A stretch of 64,000 nucleotides of DNA. It comes from Clostridia bacterium. Its GTDB lineage: Bacteria; Bacillota; Clostridia; Oscillospirales; CAG-272. A program made the translations under genes and the position numbers. Positions 27,757-36,794 of the stretch are shown here, piece after piece. Below the pieces are notes generated by a model, which had not been told where the DNA came from, did not search any database, and was given only the letters and a program-made list of their open reading frames with translations. Location of the stretch: positions 62,001-126,000 of the forward strand of contig JAFTUC010000029.1 of the NCBI GenBank assembly GCA_017466445.1. Reading direction: 5' to 3'. The stretch's first letter is position 1. Each line of letters starts with the position of its first letter.

Positions 27757-28878
27757 ATGAAAGATCTCGGACTTTACCTTCACATTCCCTTTTGCGCCTC
27801 GAAATGCGCTTACTGCGATTTTTATTCGCTGCCCTCATCCGATCTGCATGAAAGGTACGTGGATTCTCTTTGCAAAAGCATAGAAATGATCTCGAAAAGG
27901 CACAAGGACGCTCTCTTTACAAGTATTTACGTAGGCGGCGGAACACCGTCGATTCTTGACAGCGCTCTTATAAACAAACTTCTCTGCTCGATCTCGGAAA
28001 ATCTAAGCGTAAGCGATGATGCCGAGCTCACTATGGAGGCAAATCCCGCTACTCTATCTAAGGAAAAGCTTTCGGTCATGAGAAAAGGCGGGGTGAACAG
28101 AATAAGTCTCGGATGTCAGAGCGTTCACGAAAACGAACTAAAGCGGATCTCGCGTATCCACAGCTTTGAGGATTTTTGCGAAAGCTTTGCGCTTTCAAGA
28201 AACGCGGGATTTGACAACATCAGCGTAGATCTGATGTACGGACTTCCCGAGCAGACCCTATCCTCCCTTCTTTTATCCGTTGACAAAATCAGCGATCTTT
28301 CGCCCGACCACATATCACTTTACGGTCTCAGAGTAGAGCCAGACACTCCGCTTGGTCGTGACAGGCACCTCGTGCTTCCCGACGAGGATATTCAGTGCGA
28401 GATGTACTCACGCGCATGCGATCTGCTAAGAACAAAGGGTTACTTGCGGTACGAGATAAGCAATTTTGCAAAAGACGGAAAATTTTCGCGCCACAACATG
28501 CGTTATTGGGAAGGCAAGGAGTACATCGGTCTCGGCGCCGCCGCGCACTCTTATCTGGACGGTGTTCGGTACGCATACGAAAGAGACGCGGCAAAATACA
28601 TCAGATCGCTTGAAGATGGTGAGCTTCCCCTTCCCTGCGAGTCGAGCAAAATAGAGAAAAGCGATCTGCTCGAAGAATTCATCATTCTTTCGATGCGTCT
28701 TGAAAAAGGTCTCGATCTATCCGTGCTCAGTGAAAAATTCGGAAGCGATGCCAAATCAAAGCTTCTCGAGCGAGTGCGCCCATATATTCCGAAATTTGTG
28801 AAGGAAAAAGACGGACATATTTCCTTTACGACCGAAGGTTTCCTCGTATCAAGCACGATACTTTCTGAGCTTATATAA
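27757..28878 (+). CDS. hemW: HemW-like radical-SAM protein (heme chaperone)
   Basis: The 373-residue protein has the radical-SAM motif PFCASKCAYC (C13, C17, C20) followed by DFYS, the GGGTPS loop, and the later VDLMYGLPEQT, characteristic of HemW rather than true coproporphyrinogen oxidase HemN. HemW transfers heme to haem enzymes. The chosen ATG directly precedes LGLYLHIPFC. A start 23 codons upstream would overlap lepA and lacks a ribosome binding site. No heme biosynthesis genes are in the window. Confidence 0.93.
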   Translation: MKDLGLYLHIPFCASKCAYCDFYSLPSSDLHERYVDSLCKSIEMISKRHKDALFTSIYVGGGTPSILDSALINKLLCSISENLSVSDDAELTMEANPATLSKEKLSVMRKGGVNRISLGCQSVHENELKRISRIHSFEDFCESFALSRNAGFDNISVDLMYGLPEQTLSSLLLSVDKISDLSPDHISLYGLRVEPDTPLGRDRHLVLPDEDIQCEMYSRACDLLRTKGYLRYEISNFAKDGKFSRHNMRYWEGKEYIGLGAAAHSYLDGVRYAYERDAAKYIRSLEDGELPLPCESSKIEKSDLLEEFIILSMRLEKGLDLSVLSEKFGSDAKSKLLERVRPYIPKFVKEKDGHISFTTEGFLVSSTILSELI

Positions 28879-28881
28879 AAT

Positions 28882-28913
28882 AACCGTTTGCGGCTTAAGC
28901 CGCAAACGGTTTT
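28882..28913. terminator. Bidirectional terminator between hemW and the WG-repeat gene
   Basis: AACCGTTTGCGGC and GCCGCAAACGGTT form a 13-bp stem with a four-base loop, flanked by A-rich and T-rich ends, between two convergent genes. Confidence 0.9.
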
Positions 28914-28918
28914 GTCTT

Positions 28919-30001
28919 TCACTGATTTGCCGTTACTCCGTTGATCCCGTCGTAAATGCAGTCGAGTATGAGATTACCCTTAGTGTCGATGACTCCGAAC
29001 TTTCCGTCCTTTATTACGATAGCGTATCCGTCATCCTCAAATTCAAAGCCCATTGAGGTCTTATCGATATAAAAATCGTACTCGGGCTTTATTACGAATT
29101 TTCCTGTCTTATCTATATATCCGATACCGCCGTCTTTATCGCACGCAGTCGCAAGTCCGTGTGAGAATCTACCCGCGTACTGATACTGACACTTGATAAC
29201 GAGCGAACCCGAAATATCGATAAATCCCCACATCTTTTCCTCGTCGTCCGCAACTCTTGCGAGACCCTCATAGAAGCTATCGGTATTCTGCTTCTGATTT
29301 GTGAGCATTACCCTTCCGGTGACGTCTATATAAGCGACCTTCTCAGCGCTTATCACACGCGCGACTCCCTCGTTAAAGGATCCAACCTCGTCATAGACGG
29401 GATCTATTACGATCTCGCCTTTTTTGTTGATATATCCGCATTTTTGGCTTTTTTCATCCATAAATCCGGCAAGATCCTCGGAAAAATTAGCGGCGCGGTA
29501 AAGCTCGTCCTTTATAACAAGCTTACCCTTTTTATTTATATAACCGTATTTTTCGGTGATCCTCACGCAAGCGAGTCCGCACGAAAAAGGAGCGCCGTAT
29601 TCAAACTCCTGATCGAACAGATAATCTCCCTTTTTATCGATATATCTGCTCTTGCCGTCCACGGACACGACCGCAACGCCCTCGGAAAAGGTCGTAGCGC
29701 CATCGTATTTAATATCGATCACGACCTTGCCGTCCGGATCGATATATCCGTATTTACCGTCTTTTTTTACGCACGCGCGGTCATTAGAGAAAGCGAACGC
29801 GTCATCGTAAACCGCCTTTATGACAAGTCTGTTGTTTTTATCGGCATATCCCCATTTTCCGTCGATCTTGACGGCCGCAAGTCCCGATCCGAAGATCTCG
29901 ATTTTACTGCCCTCATCCTTATCCCGACAGGAGATAACAGCAGGCAGGAGCATAGATAGCAGCAAAAAAATGGAAAGCACCCTTACAAAATGATTTTTCA
30001 T
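28919..30001 (-). CDS. WG-repeat lipoprotein
   Basis: The 360-residue lipoprotein has a signal peptide and lipobox ending AVISC (Cys25). From about residue 40 onward it consists of about eight repeats of roughly 40 residues with the core pattern K-[WY]-G-[YF]-I-[DN]-x-x-G-x-[LV]-V-I-x-x-x-Y, the WG repeat family. Such repeats are thought to form beta-propeller or wedge-like binding surfaces. No enzyme signature is present. It is the last of four closely spaced minus-strand genes behind murI. Confidence 0.9.
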   Translation of the reverse strand: MKNHFVRVLSIFLLLSMLLPAVISCRDKDEGSKIEIFGSGLAAVKIDGKWGYADKNNRLVIKAVYDDAFAFSNDRACVKKDGKYGYIDPDGKVVIDIKYDGATTFSEGVAVVSVDGKSRYIDKKGDYLFDQEFEYGAPFSCGLACVRITEKYGYINKKGKLVIKDELYRAANFSEDLAGFMDEKSQKCGYINKKGEIVIDPVYDEVGSFNEGVARVISAEKVAYIDVTGRVMLTNQKQNTDSFYEGLARVADDEEKMWGFIDISGSLVIKCQYQYAGRFSHGLATACDKDGGIGYIDKTGKFVIKPEYDFYIDKTSMGFEFEDDGYAIVIKDGKFGVIDTKGNLILDCIYDGINGVTANQ

Positions 30002-30005
30002 AATC

Positions 30006-30533
30006 TTAATCGACCCTTATTATATAATCTTCTTTTCTCGGACGTGTAGCGGGCATTTCCGCATTTCTGTAGCCGAGTATACAGTTTCCGACTCCGACAT
30101 AATTATCTCCGAGCCCCCATTTTTTCATAAGAGCCCTTCCCTTTTCGGTCTCGAAGGTCTCCTTTGCTCTATGCACCCAGCACGCACCAAGTCCGAGAGA
30201 ATGCGCCGCGTTAAGAAGGTTGCCCATAACGAGCGAGGCATCCTCAATTGCCGTATTTACATTAGTATCGGCAAAAACGACGATAACGCAGGGTGCCGAG
30301 TAAAATGGATCGGATGATGCTCCGAGTATTTCGGCATTTATTTTCGACATCTCGTCGATAACGTCCGCATTTCTTACTGCGACCATCACGGGGGACTGTC
30401 TGTTTCTGCCCGTGGGAGCATATGTTCCCGCCTCAAGGATAAGGGACAACTCTGTGTCCCCTACCTTTCTTGAATTATCATAGCTTTTTATGCTTCGTCT
30501 TTCTTTAAGACATTTAAGTACTTCGTTTTCCAT
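30006..30533 (-). CDS. Nitroreductase-family flavoprotein
   Basis: The 175-residue protein is a small FMN-dependent nitroreductase: LKERRSIKSYDNSRKV at the N-terminus (phosphate-binding Arg-Arg-Ser), AGTYAPTGRNRQSP, then LGLGACWVHRAKETFE and the C-terminal VGNCILGY. The substrates (nitro compounds, quinones or others) cannot be told. I prefer the ATG at 30533 over a GTG three codons upstream because GGTG lies at the right distance from the former. It ends four bases before the lipoprotein gene. Confidence 0.9.
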   Translation of the reverse strand: MENEVLKCLKERRSIKSYDNSRKVGDTELSLILEAGTYAPTGRNRQSPVMVAVRNADVIDEMSKINAEILGASSDPFYSAPCVIVVFADTNVNTAIEDASLVMGNLLNAAHSLGLGACWVHRAKETFETEKGRALMKKWGLGDNYVGVGNCILGYRNAEMPATRPRKEDYIIRVD

Positions 30534-30550
30534 ATTTATCACACCATAGC

Positions 30551-33037
30551 TTAATCGTTCTTTACCGTCACCTTCACATTATCCAGCTTTATCAAGTGAT
30601 TTTCTGTTTTCACTCCTACTGCTCCGGTAAGGAAGGGGGTATCGTCAACGTAATCGGCACAAAGCTTATCGTTTACGTAGATCCTTATATGAGCGCCGTC
30701 GCATTCTATCCTGAAGCGGTAGGTCTCGTTAAGATTCAAGCTGCAATCGACAGTATACGGATTTCCCGCCTCATAGTTATATCTGTATATCGAAATAGTC
30801 TTTGCCCCGCACTTGATATAATATCCCTGGAACCATGTTCTTCCATTGCTGACGGTTCGCTCGGACATCTGAGCCGAATTCAGATCGTTCACATTCTTAA
30901 GAAGTGAGGTATCGGCTATATTACTCGTCCTTACGAGCAGACCGCCGCTTACCGCTTTTCCGGTAAAGGTGACGTCTGCCTCGAAGGTATAATCTGCCCA
31001 CGAGGAATCTCCGTATGTACGCTTACCGATCTGGTTTCCGACAAGAGCTCCGTCCTCGTTTTTCCATTCAAATCCGTCCGAATGGTGAAGTCCGGTCGTT
31101 ATATTCTTATTAAAATCAAGCTCAAAGACTGTCTCCTCGGCGGTCTTAAGCATCGTAAACGATTTGAAATCGAGCTCGCCCGACTTTACGTAGAAGGTAA
31201 TGACGTGCTTGCCCTCGGTACACTTAAGTCCGGAAAGGGCTTCGGTGGTAAAGCCTTTATCAGCCTTAAGCTTCATGGTCTTTGCAAGCTTTCCGTCGAG
31301 ATAGATATCAACCTCTGCTCCCTTTTCGGATCTGTATTCCATGCCGAGCGTATAATATCCGTTCGACGCCGCATATATACGGTAGTTGAGCGACTGATCG
31401 TATTTTGCCTCGACATAGGTCGTCTTATCACGTTCCTTACAGATCTTGACCTCATCGTCCTCAAGGCAGAGTCTCGCAAAAATCGTTCCCGCTTGCTTTC
31501 CTACGGGCTTATAGAATTCAGCGGTACTGCTTCCACCGGTCTCATCCGAGGCGCCGATATAGCCGATCCTTGCCTCTCCGCCCTCGCTGAACATTCCGAT
31601 CTTACCGCTTCCCGAAAGATCGCTCTCATATTTACAAAGCTCTCTGTCATTTACGTAGAAGGTAAATGTCTTGCCCGTCTTTTCGACCTGGATTGCCTGA
31701 ACGGCATCAAAATCGTAGGGCATATTGAAGCTTCTGACAAGCGCCTTCTCGTACGTGGTCTTTTTGCCGTTTACAACGAATGTTATGATAAGCTTTTCCT
31801 TATCCACGTCAAACGCTGCGCTTCCGTAATTTTTGCTATCCTTGTATCCGAATATTGCGCCCGCCGTCGCATTTTTATCAAGCTTTGCGGTAGTGACCTC
31901 AAGAGTGAATTTATTTCCGCCGAGCGAGTCCTTGGAAAGCACTGTGCTTCCGGAGGCAAGTCTTAGTCTTCCTCCCGAGATCTTTGCAGAGCCCTTTAAA
32001 AGCTCAAACGCGGAAAGTTCTTTTTGGTCATCGAAATGCGCGTAAATATCGGGCATCGAGGGGAAAGGCTGCTTTTCGGTGGTCGGTCCCATAACGTCCA
32101 TCGTTTCGCCCTCGAACACTATTCTGTCGATATTCATAACTCGTCCGTTGTGTAAAGTGTGATAAACGATATAGTAAGAGTCAAGATCGGGAGCCTTGAC
32201 CGAGGAGCTATGTCCCGTTCCGTAAAGCTCACCCTCCGTACTGACAAGAAGGATATTATCCTTCGGCGCTCTATATCCCGAATAAGGAACACTTGTAGAG
32301 ATACTGTACGGTATCCTGTAAGCTTTATTCAAAACATGGTTTCCCGTATAGGTAAGGTAGTATATGCCGTCATGATAGACCACCATGGGTCCTTCGGTCC
32401 ATGCACCATTTATCTGAGCAAGGCTACCCTTGGATGGATTTCCTATCCACGTCGGCTCCTGCATCTCGTAAACCTGAATTCCCGTTCCGCTTGCCGAATA
32501 GAAATACCATTTTCCGTCGTTATCTATAAATACGTGTCCGTCAATCGCTCTACCCTGAGCTCCCTTATCGCCTATCTTGAAGATTCCGAGAGGAGAATCG
32601 CTGACGAGACATCTGTGTGTATCACCTTCGGGAGTTGCCGAATACATATAGAATTTTCCGTTAAAGTAGGTAACCTCGGGAGCATACGCGCCTAGGTATG
32701 CGCTGTCGTATCCAACTATACCTCCATATTCCCAGTTGACAAGATCCTTTGATGTCCAGCACTTAAGGAATTGACTGCTATCACCTGACGAGGGGTACAT
32801 ATAGTACATACCGTCATATCTCATTACAAAGGGGTCGCCTATACCCGAGCCGAAGTCCTCTTCAAGCTCAAAATAGTTACTGAAGGTCTTTATTTCATCA
32901 TCTTCAAGTCTGAAGACAGGTCCCTTGGGTCCCTCATTTTTGTTTTTGTCGTCATTCTTTTTGCCGCCGTTTCCACAGCCAAAAAGAGACAATGCGAGCA
33001 TTACAAGCGCGATAAGAGCAGAAACAATTCTTTTCAT
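30551..33037 (-). CDS. Secreted GH43-family glycoside hydrolase lipoprotein with two carbohydrate-binding-like domains
   Basis: The 828-residue protein starts with a lipoprotein signal peptide (lipobox LFGC, Cys21) and a charged linker. A five-bladed propeller domain (about 50-340) shows the three GH43 carboxylates: D68 in IGDPFVM, D166 in IDGHVF and E215 in TEGPMV. This suggests an arabinan- or xylan-type hydrolase. The C-terminal half has concanavalin-type beta-sandwiches (about 345-510 and 640-828) with a further domain between them. The start lies one base after murI and its ribosome binding site lies inside murI, implying coupling. Confidence 0.9.
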   Translation of the reverse strand: MKRIVSALIALVMLALSLFGCGNGGKKNDDKNKNEGPKGPVFRLEDDEIKTFSNYFELEEDFGSGIGDPFVMRYDGMYYMYPSSGDSSQFLKCWTSKDLVNWEYGGIVGYDSAYLGAYAPEVTYFNGKFYMYSATPEGDTHRCLVSDSPLGIFKIGDKGAQGRAIDGHVFIDNDGKWYFYSASGTGIQVYEMQEPTWIGNPSKGSLAQINGAWTEGPMVVYHDGIYYLTYTGNHVLNKAYRIPYSISTSVPYSGYRAPKDNILLVSTEGELYGTGHSSSVKAPDLDSYYIVYHTLHNGRVMNIDRIVFEGETMDVMGPTTEKQPFPSMPDIYAHFDDQKELSAFELLKGSAKISGGRLRLASGSTVLSKDSLGGNKFTLEVTTAKLDKNATAGAIFGYKDSKNYGSAAFDVDKEKLIITFVVNGKKTTYEKALVRSFNMPYDFDAVQAIQVEKTGKTFTFYVNDRELCKYESDLSGSGKIGMFSEGGEARIGYIGASDETGGSSTAEFYKPVGKQAGTIFARLCLEDDEVKICKERDKTTYVEAKYDQSLNYRIYAASNGYYTLGMEYRSEKGAEVDIYLDGKLAKTMKLKADKGFTTEALSGLKCTEGKHVITFYVKSGELDFKSFTMLKTAEETVFELDFNKNITTGLHHSDGFEWKNEDGALVGNQIGKRTYGDSSWADYTFEADVTFTGKAVSGGLLVRTSNIADTSLLKNVNDLNSAQMSERTVSNGRTWFQGYYIKCGAKTISIYRYNYEAGNPYTVDCSLNLNETYRFRIECDGAHIRIYVNDKLCADYVDDTPFLTGAVGVKTENHLIKLDNVKVTVKND

Positions 33038-33038
33038 T

Positions 33039-33830
33039 TTACTTTTCTCCTTTGATCTTTTTTATATATTTACGTGCTGAATTTTCAAATTCGGGATCGT
33101 TTGCACTATTTAAAAAGAGGATATTTCCTTTTTTATCAAAGTCGGTACAAATTCCGCACTCCTCAAGTCTGCGCTTTGTTTGAATTGCTGTTCCCTTTCC
33201 CCCGTCATAGAGAGAGGCATCCTTGAAGAATTCTTTTATAATATCGGCAACGAGCGGATAGTGAGTACATCCGAGCACGATAGAGTCGATGCTCATTATA
33301 TCGATCGACGAAAAGAGCTCACCGAGCAGGGATCTTATTTCCGAGTCATCGGCATTTCTTTCTATAAGCTCGGAAAGTCCGGGGCAAGGAAGCGCGATTA
33401 TAGATGAATTCGGGTTATATTTTTCCGCAAGGGAGGTGAATTTTTCCTGCGCGAGTGTGAGCGGAGTTGCCATAACGAGGATATTAGGATTATCCTTTCC
33501 GCTCTTTAGTACTGCCGGCTTGATCGCAGGCTCGATACCGATTATCGGCAGGTCGGTAAATGTCTCACGGCAGGCTGACGCCGCCGCGCCCGTAGCGGTA
33601 TTACACGCGATAACGAGTGCCTTGACCGAATATTTATCTATCAGCATTCTCAAATTGGCGAGCGTGATATTTTTTACCGTTTCCTGAGCCTTAGAGCCGT
33701 AGGGCGCGTTGAGCGTATCACCGAAATAAACGATATCCTCATTTGGCATCTGCTCTATCAGATACGCAAGCACGCTTACTCCGCCGAGTCCCGAATCTAT
33801 TACCGCGATCGGTCTTCTAATATCGGACAT
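33039..33830 (-). CDS. murI: Glutamate racemase
   Basis: The 263-residue enzyme interconverts L- and D-glutamate for peptidoglycan. The motifs are complete: IDSGLGGVSV (D12, S13), VYFGDT, the first catalytic cysteine C76 in ACNTAT, and the second C188 in GCTHYPL. It is followed with essentially no gap by a GH43 lipoprotein gene, an unexpected partner. Confidence 0.97.
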   Translation of the reverse strand: MSDIRRPIAVIDSGLGGVSVLAYLIEQMPNEDIVYFGDTLNAPYGSKAQETVKNITLANLRMLIDKYSVKALVIACNTATGAAASACRETFTDLPIIGIEPAIKPAVLKSGKDNPNILVMATPLTLAQEKFTSLAEKYNPNSSIIALPCPGLSELIERNADDSEIRSLLGELFSSIDIMSIDSIVLGCTHYPLVADIIKEFFKDASLYDGGKGTAIQTKRRLEECGICTDFDKKGNILFLNSANDPEFENSARKYIKKIKGEK

Positions 33831-33836
33831 TCTGTA

Positions 33837-34061
33837 TCACCGCCTTTTACTACAAAATCTGACCTTGCCCCAGCGTAGACCGTGCCGTGCAAGACCTTGG
33901 TTTCTATTAAGATTATCAAGATCGGGCGGCGCTATTCCTCTTTCCCAATTCGAGACCGCCTGAAAGCTGACCTACATATCGTCGGCAAACGCACTCTGCG
34001 TAAGCCCCCTCTGCTTTCTGAGCTTCTTTATACGCTCGCCAAGTATTTTTGCATCCAGCAT
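33837..34061 (-). pseudogene. Broken XRE-family helix-turn-helix regulator
   Basis: From an ATG at 34061 the frame encodes ILGERIKKLRKQRGLTQSAFADDM, then a TAG stop (34 codons before an otherwise continuous frame), then VSFQAVSNWERGIAPPDLDNL. This is a typical XRE helix-turn-helix, disrupted by an amber codon where Gln would be expected (DDM-Q-VS). After DNL the sequence diverges and ends at 33837, so the C-terminal part is also lost. It lies just upstream of murI. Together these indicate a decaying gene rather than a functional regulator. Confidence 0.8.
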
Positions 34062-34108
34062 ACCAAACGCCTTCAACAACACTGTACAAGGATATTATAT
34101 CAAAAATC

Positions 34109-34174
34109 TTAAAAAAATCAAGCAACGATTGATTGAATTTCGTCGAAAACTAAATCGGTGCTTGATTTTTTTAA
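34109..34174. repeat. Long near-perfect inverted repeat upstream of nagA
   Basis: Arms 34109-34130 and 34153-34174 (TTAAAAAAATCAAGC... and its complement) pair over 22 bases with one mismatch around a 22-base loop. It lies between the broken XRE gene and nagA. With poly-A and poly-T ends it could act as a bidirectional terminator. It could also be a mobile-element remnant. Between 34175 and 34309 I see nothing besides A/T-rich sequence. Confidence 0.85.
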
Positions 34175-34309
34175 GGACTGCCAACCTTATTTCTCCTTTT
34201 TAATTATATCACAGCAACCTTTTTTTTGCAACAGAATTACCAAGTTTTAAGTATTTAATTTTTATTTATTCGGCAAATTTACATTTCATTCAAAATCGGC
34301 AAAAAACTA

Positions 34310-34338
34310 TTGAAAATCCAAAAATAATATTATATAAT
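34310..34338 (+). promoter_or_regulatory. Promoter of nagA
   Basis: TTGAAA (34310-34315), a 17-base spacer and a perfect TATAAT (34333-34338) precede the AAAGGAGG ribosome binding site. Confidence 0.9.
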
Positions 34339-34368
34339 AAATTATATTCAACAAAGGAGGTCTTTACC

Positions 34369-35454
34369 TTGAAAGCTGTAATAAAAAACGCTTATTTCGA
34401 CCGATCGCTCGTTGACATTGTCGTAAATGACGGAGTTATATCCGATATACTTCCACATTCCGAGCTTCTCTCTCCGGAGGGCGCAGAGATATTCGACGTC
34501 GGCGGCAAGGACATTTTCCCCGGTCTTTTTGACATCCACGCTCACGGTTGTCTTTCATTTGACACAACGGAGGGCAACGGAAGAAACGAAATGTGCCGCT
34601 ATCTTGCAAAAAGCGGTACCACGTCCTGGCTTCCTACCACGATGACCGCGTCCCGCTCGACCCTCACCCGTGCGGTGAACGAGCTTGATTTTCCTCAAAA
34701 CGGCTGTGACATAGTCGGCATCCATCTCGAAGGTCCCTTCGTTTCTCCGAAGGCGGCCGGTGCTCAGGATCCCGATGCGATCCGCCTTCCCGACATTGAG
34801 GAATTCAGATCCTACAAGAACGTCAAAATGATAACGGTAGCTCCCGAGCTTGAGGGCGCGATGGAATTCATTGAAAACTGCGGCATTTCGGTCGCTCTCG
34901 GACACACAGTCTGCGACTACGATACCGCTTGCGAGGCATTCGACAGAGGTGCGAACTGTCTCACCCACACCTTCAACGCTATGCCTCCGCTCCATCACAG
35001 AACGCCCGGTCCGATCGGAGCCGCTATCGACAAGAACGCATACGTTCAGGTCATAACCGACGGGTTCCACCTTCACGGATCGGTCGTCAAAATGCTTTAC
35101 CGCACCTTCGGACCCGATCGGATGGTCATAATCAGCGACTCCGTTGCACCCGCGGGTCTTCCCGACGGCGAATACATGATCCTTTCGAGACCGCACGTGA
35201 TCAAAAATTCTCACGCTTTTCTCCCCGACGGAACGATAGCGGGAAGCTCATCCACTCTTATGGACTGCGTCCGCACCGCGATATCCTTCGGTATTCCGAA
35301 GGCTGATGCGTTGAGAATGGCTTCCGAAACTCCCGCAAATTGCATAGGAGTAAAGAAGGGACGCATTGCCGTAGGCTACGATGCCGATTTCATCATTCTC
35401 GACAGCGAGCTGAACGTGCTTGACACCTTTGTAAAGGGTCATCTCATAAAATAA
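34369..35454 (+). CDS. nagA: N-acetylglucosamine-6-phosphate deacetylase
   Basis: The 361-residue amidohydrolase has the metal-binding motif FDIHAHG (H57, H59), EGPFVSPKAAGAQDP, VALGHTVCDYD, TFNAMPPLHHRTPG and the catalytic Asp region ISDSVAPAGLPDG. It removes acetate from GlcNAc-6-phosphate in amino-sugar recycling or catabolism. It starts at TTG (34369), eight bases after AAAGGAGG. No nagB or transporter is adjacent. It seems to be transcribed alone. Confidence 0.97.
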   Translation: MKAVIKNAYFDRSLVDIVVNDGVISDILPHSELLSPEGAEIFDVGGKDIFPGLFDIHAHGCLSFDTTEGNGRNEMCRYLAKSGTTSWLPTTMTASRSTLTRAVNELDFPQNGCDIVGIHLEGPFVSPKAAGAQDPDAIRLPDIEEFRSYKNVKMITVAPELEGAMEFIENCGISVALGHTVCDYDTACEAFDRGANCLTHTFNAMPPLHHRTPGPIGAAIDKNAYVQVITDGFHLHGSVVKMLYRTFGPDRMVIISDSVAPAGLPDGEYMILSRPHVIKNSHAFLPDGTIAGSSSTLMDCVRTAISFGIPKADALRMASETPANCIGVKKGRIAVGYDADFIILDSELNVLDTFVKGHLIK

Positions 35455-35468
35455 ATCAATGTGAGATC

Positions 35469-35523
35469 ATTCCCGAGGTTTATTTTTTTCATCTTTGGAA
35501 AAAATAAACCTTGGGAATTTTTA
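35469..35523 (+). terminator. Terminator of nagA
   Basis: ATTCCCGAGGTTTATTTTTT pairs with AAAAAATAAACCTTGGGAAT (one G-U pair) and is followed by a T-run. Confidence 0.85.
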
Positions 35524-35558
35524 TTACGTATTATCACCTAAGCAAAGGAGTGTAAAAA

Positions 35559-36278
35559 ATAGACGAGCTTACCCGACTTGTGACTCGAACAGTTCTGATA
35601 TATTTTTTCATCACCTTCTCTATGCGCGCCCTCGGAAAGCGTCAGCTCGGAGAGATGGAGCTATCCGAGCTGATAACTACCCTACTGCTCTCGGAAATAG
35701 CGGCAGTACCCATGATCGATTTCAAGATCCCTATAGAACGCGCGATAATTCCGATACTTCTAATAATATCTTTTGAGATAATAATTCCATTTTTCAGCGA
35801 AAAAAACATTGTTATACGAAATATTTTTGAAGGAAGGCCGTCCTATATAATACACAAGGGAAAGCTACGGATCTCAGAGCTACGGCGAAACAGGTTGACA
35901 GTCGACGAGCTTGTCAGTGAGCTTCGTGTTCAAGGATATTTTGACATTTCGGACATTGAATGTGCAATACTCGAAAACAACGGAAAAATATCGGTATTGT
36001 CCAAGGGCAGCATATCATCCGATGACAGTAGAATGGTATATGACATTATAATAAACGGAAAGATCCGTCCATACAATTTAAAGCTTTGCGGACTCGGAGC
36101 GTCATGGCTCGAAAAAAAGTTGAGATCTCTCGGAACTACGGTCAAAAACGTGATACTATTATCGGTAGATGATATGATGAATATAACTGCGATAGTAGAC
36201 CGTGGCTCCAAGCGTGATCTTGACATACAAAAAATAAGCTGTAAGCCCGGTCAAGCGGATAACGAAAATATCAAATAA
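35559..36278 (+). CDS. DUF421-family membrane protein (YetF-like), probable AUA start
   Basis: The protein resembles YetF/YcaP: transmembrane helices in the N-terminal region (about 1-75) with the motif RALGKRQLGEMELSEL, then a cytoplasmic DUF421 domain (from about residue 85) with GRPSYIIHKGKL and LRVQGYFDISDI. The family function is unknown. The start is unusual. The AAAGGAG site (35544-35550) points to an ATA codon at 35559, giving 239 residues beginning DELTRLVTRTVL. The nearest standard start is GTG at 35580, 29 bases from the site. A single-base change from ATG to ATA would explain this. Confidence 0.75.
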   Translation: MDELTRLVTRTVLIYFFITFSMRALGKRQLGEMELSELITTLLLSEIAAVPMIDFKIPIERAIIPILLIISFEIIIPFFSEKNIVIRNIFEGRPSYIIHKGKLRISELRRNRLTVDELVSELRVQGYFDISDIECAILENNGKISVLSKGSISSDDSRMVYDIIINGKIRPYNLKLCGLGASWLEKKLRSLGTTVKNVILLSVDDMMNITAIVDRGSKRDLDIQKISCKPGQADNENIK

Positions 36279-36289
36279 TCCATATAATA

Positions 36290-36323
36290 AAATATCCCAT
36301 CGGAGTTTTCCGATGGGATATTT
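36290..36323. terminator. Bidirectional terminator between DUF421 gene and rplQ
   Basis: AATATCCCATCGGA and TCCGATGGGATATT form a 14-bp stem with a four-base loop between convergent genes. On the minus strand it ends the S10-spc-alpha transcript and is followed by TTATTATATGG. Confidence 0.9.
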
Positions 36324-36339
36324 CGATTTGAAATTCGGC

Positions 36340-36759
36340 TTAGTTCTCGATAGCGGGAGCCTCGACCTTCTTGGCCGATGCCTTCTTATCCTCTTCGCTC
36401 TTTACGGGAGCCTCGTAACCAACGAGAGTGATCACTGCCATCTCTGCGCCGTCTCCACGGCGGGGTCCGAGCTTGTAAATTGCGGTGTAACCGCCGTTCT
36501 TGTTCTCATAACTGGGAGCGATAGTGTCGAAAAGTTTCTTTACGACATCCTCCTTAGTAATGAAAGCAAGTGCCTGGCGGCGTGCAGCAAGAGTGTTGGT
36601 CTTGCCGAGCGTTATCATTTTATCAGCAAGCGCGCGAACTTCTTTAGCTCTGGTTACAGTCGTCTCGATTCTGCCGTTTTCAAGCAGATAGGTTACGAGT
36701 CCGCGGAGCATAATATTTCTATGCGCTGTGGTTCTGCCGAGTTTTCTGGTTCCTGGCAT
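36340..36759 (-). CDS. rplQ: Large ribosomal subunit protein bL17
   Basis: The 139-residue protein matches L17: [30 protein letters not shown] at the start, with [19 protein letters not shown]. It is the last gene of the alpha operon. The C-terminal 20 residues form a Lys/Glu/Ala-rich tail slightly beyond the core. Confidence 0.98.
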   Translation of the reverse strand: MPGTRKLGRTTAHRNIMLRGLVTYLLENGRIETTVTRAKEVRALADKMITLGKTNTLAARRQALAFITKEDVVKKLFDTIAPSYENKNGGYTAIYKLGPRRGDGAEMAVITLVGYEAPVKSEEDKKASAKKVEAPAIEN

Positions 36760-36794
36760 TTCAGTTTTACCTCCTTCAACTTTTTATAGCCGGA

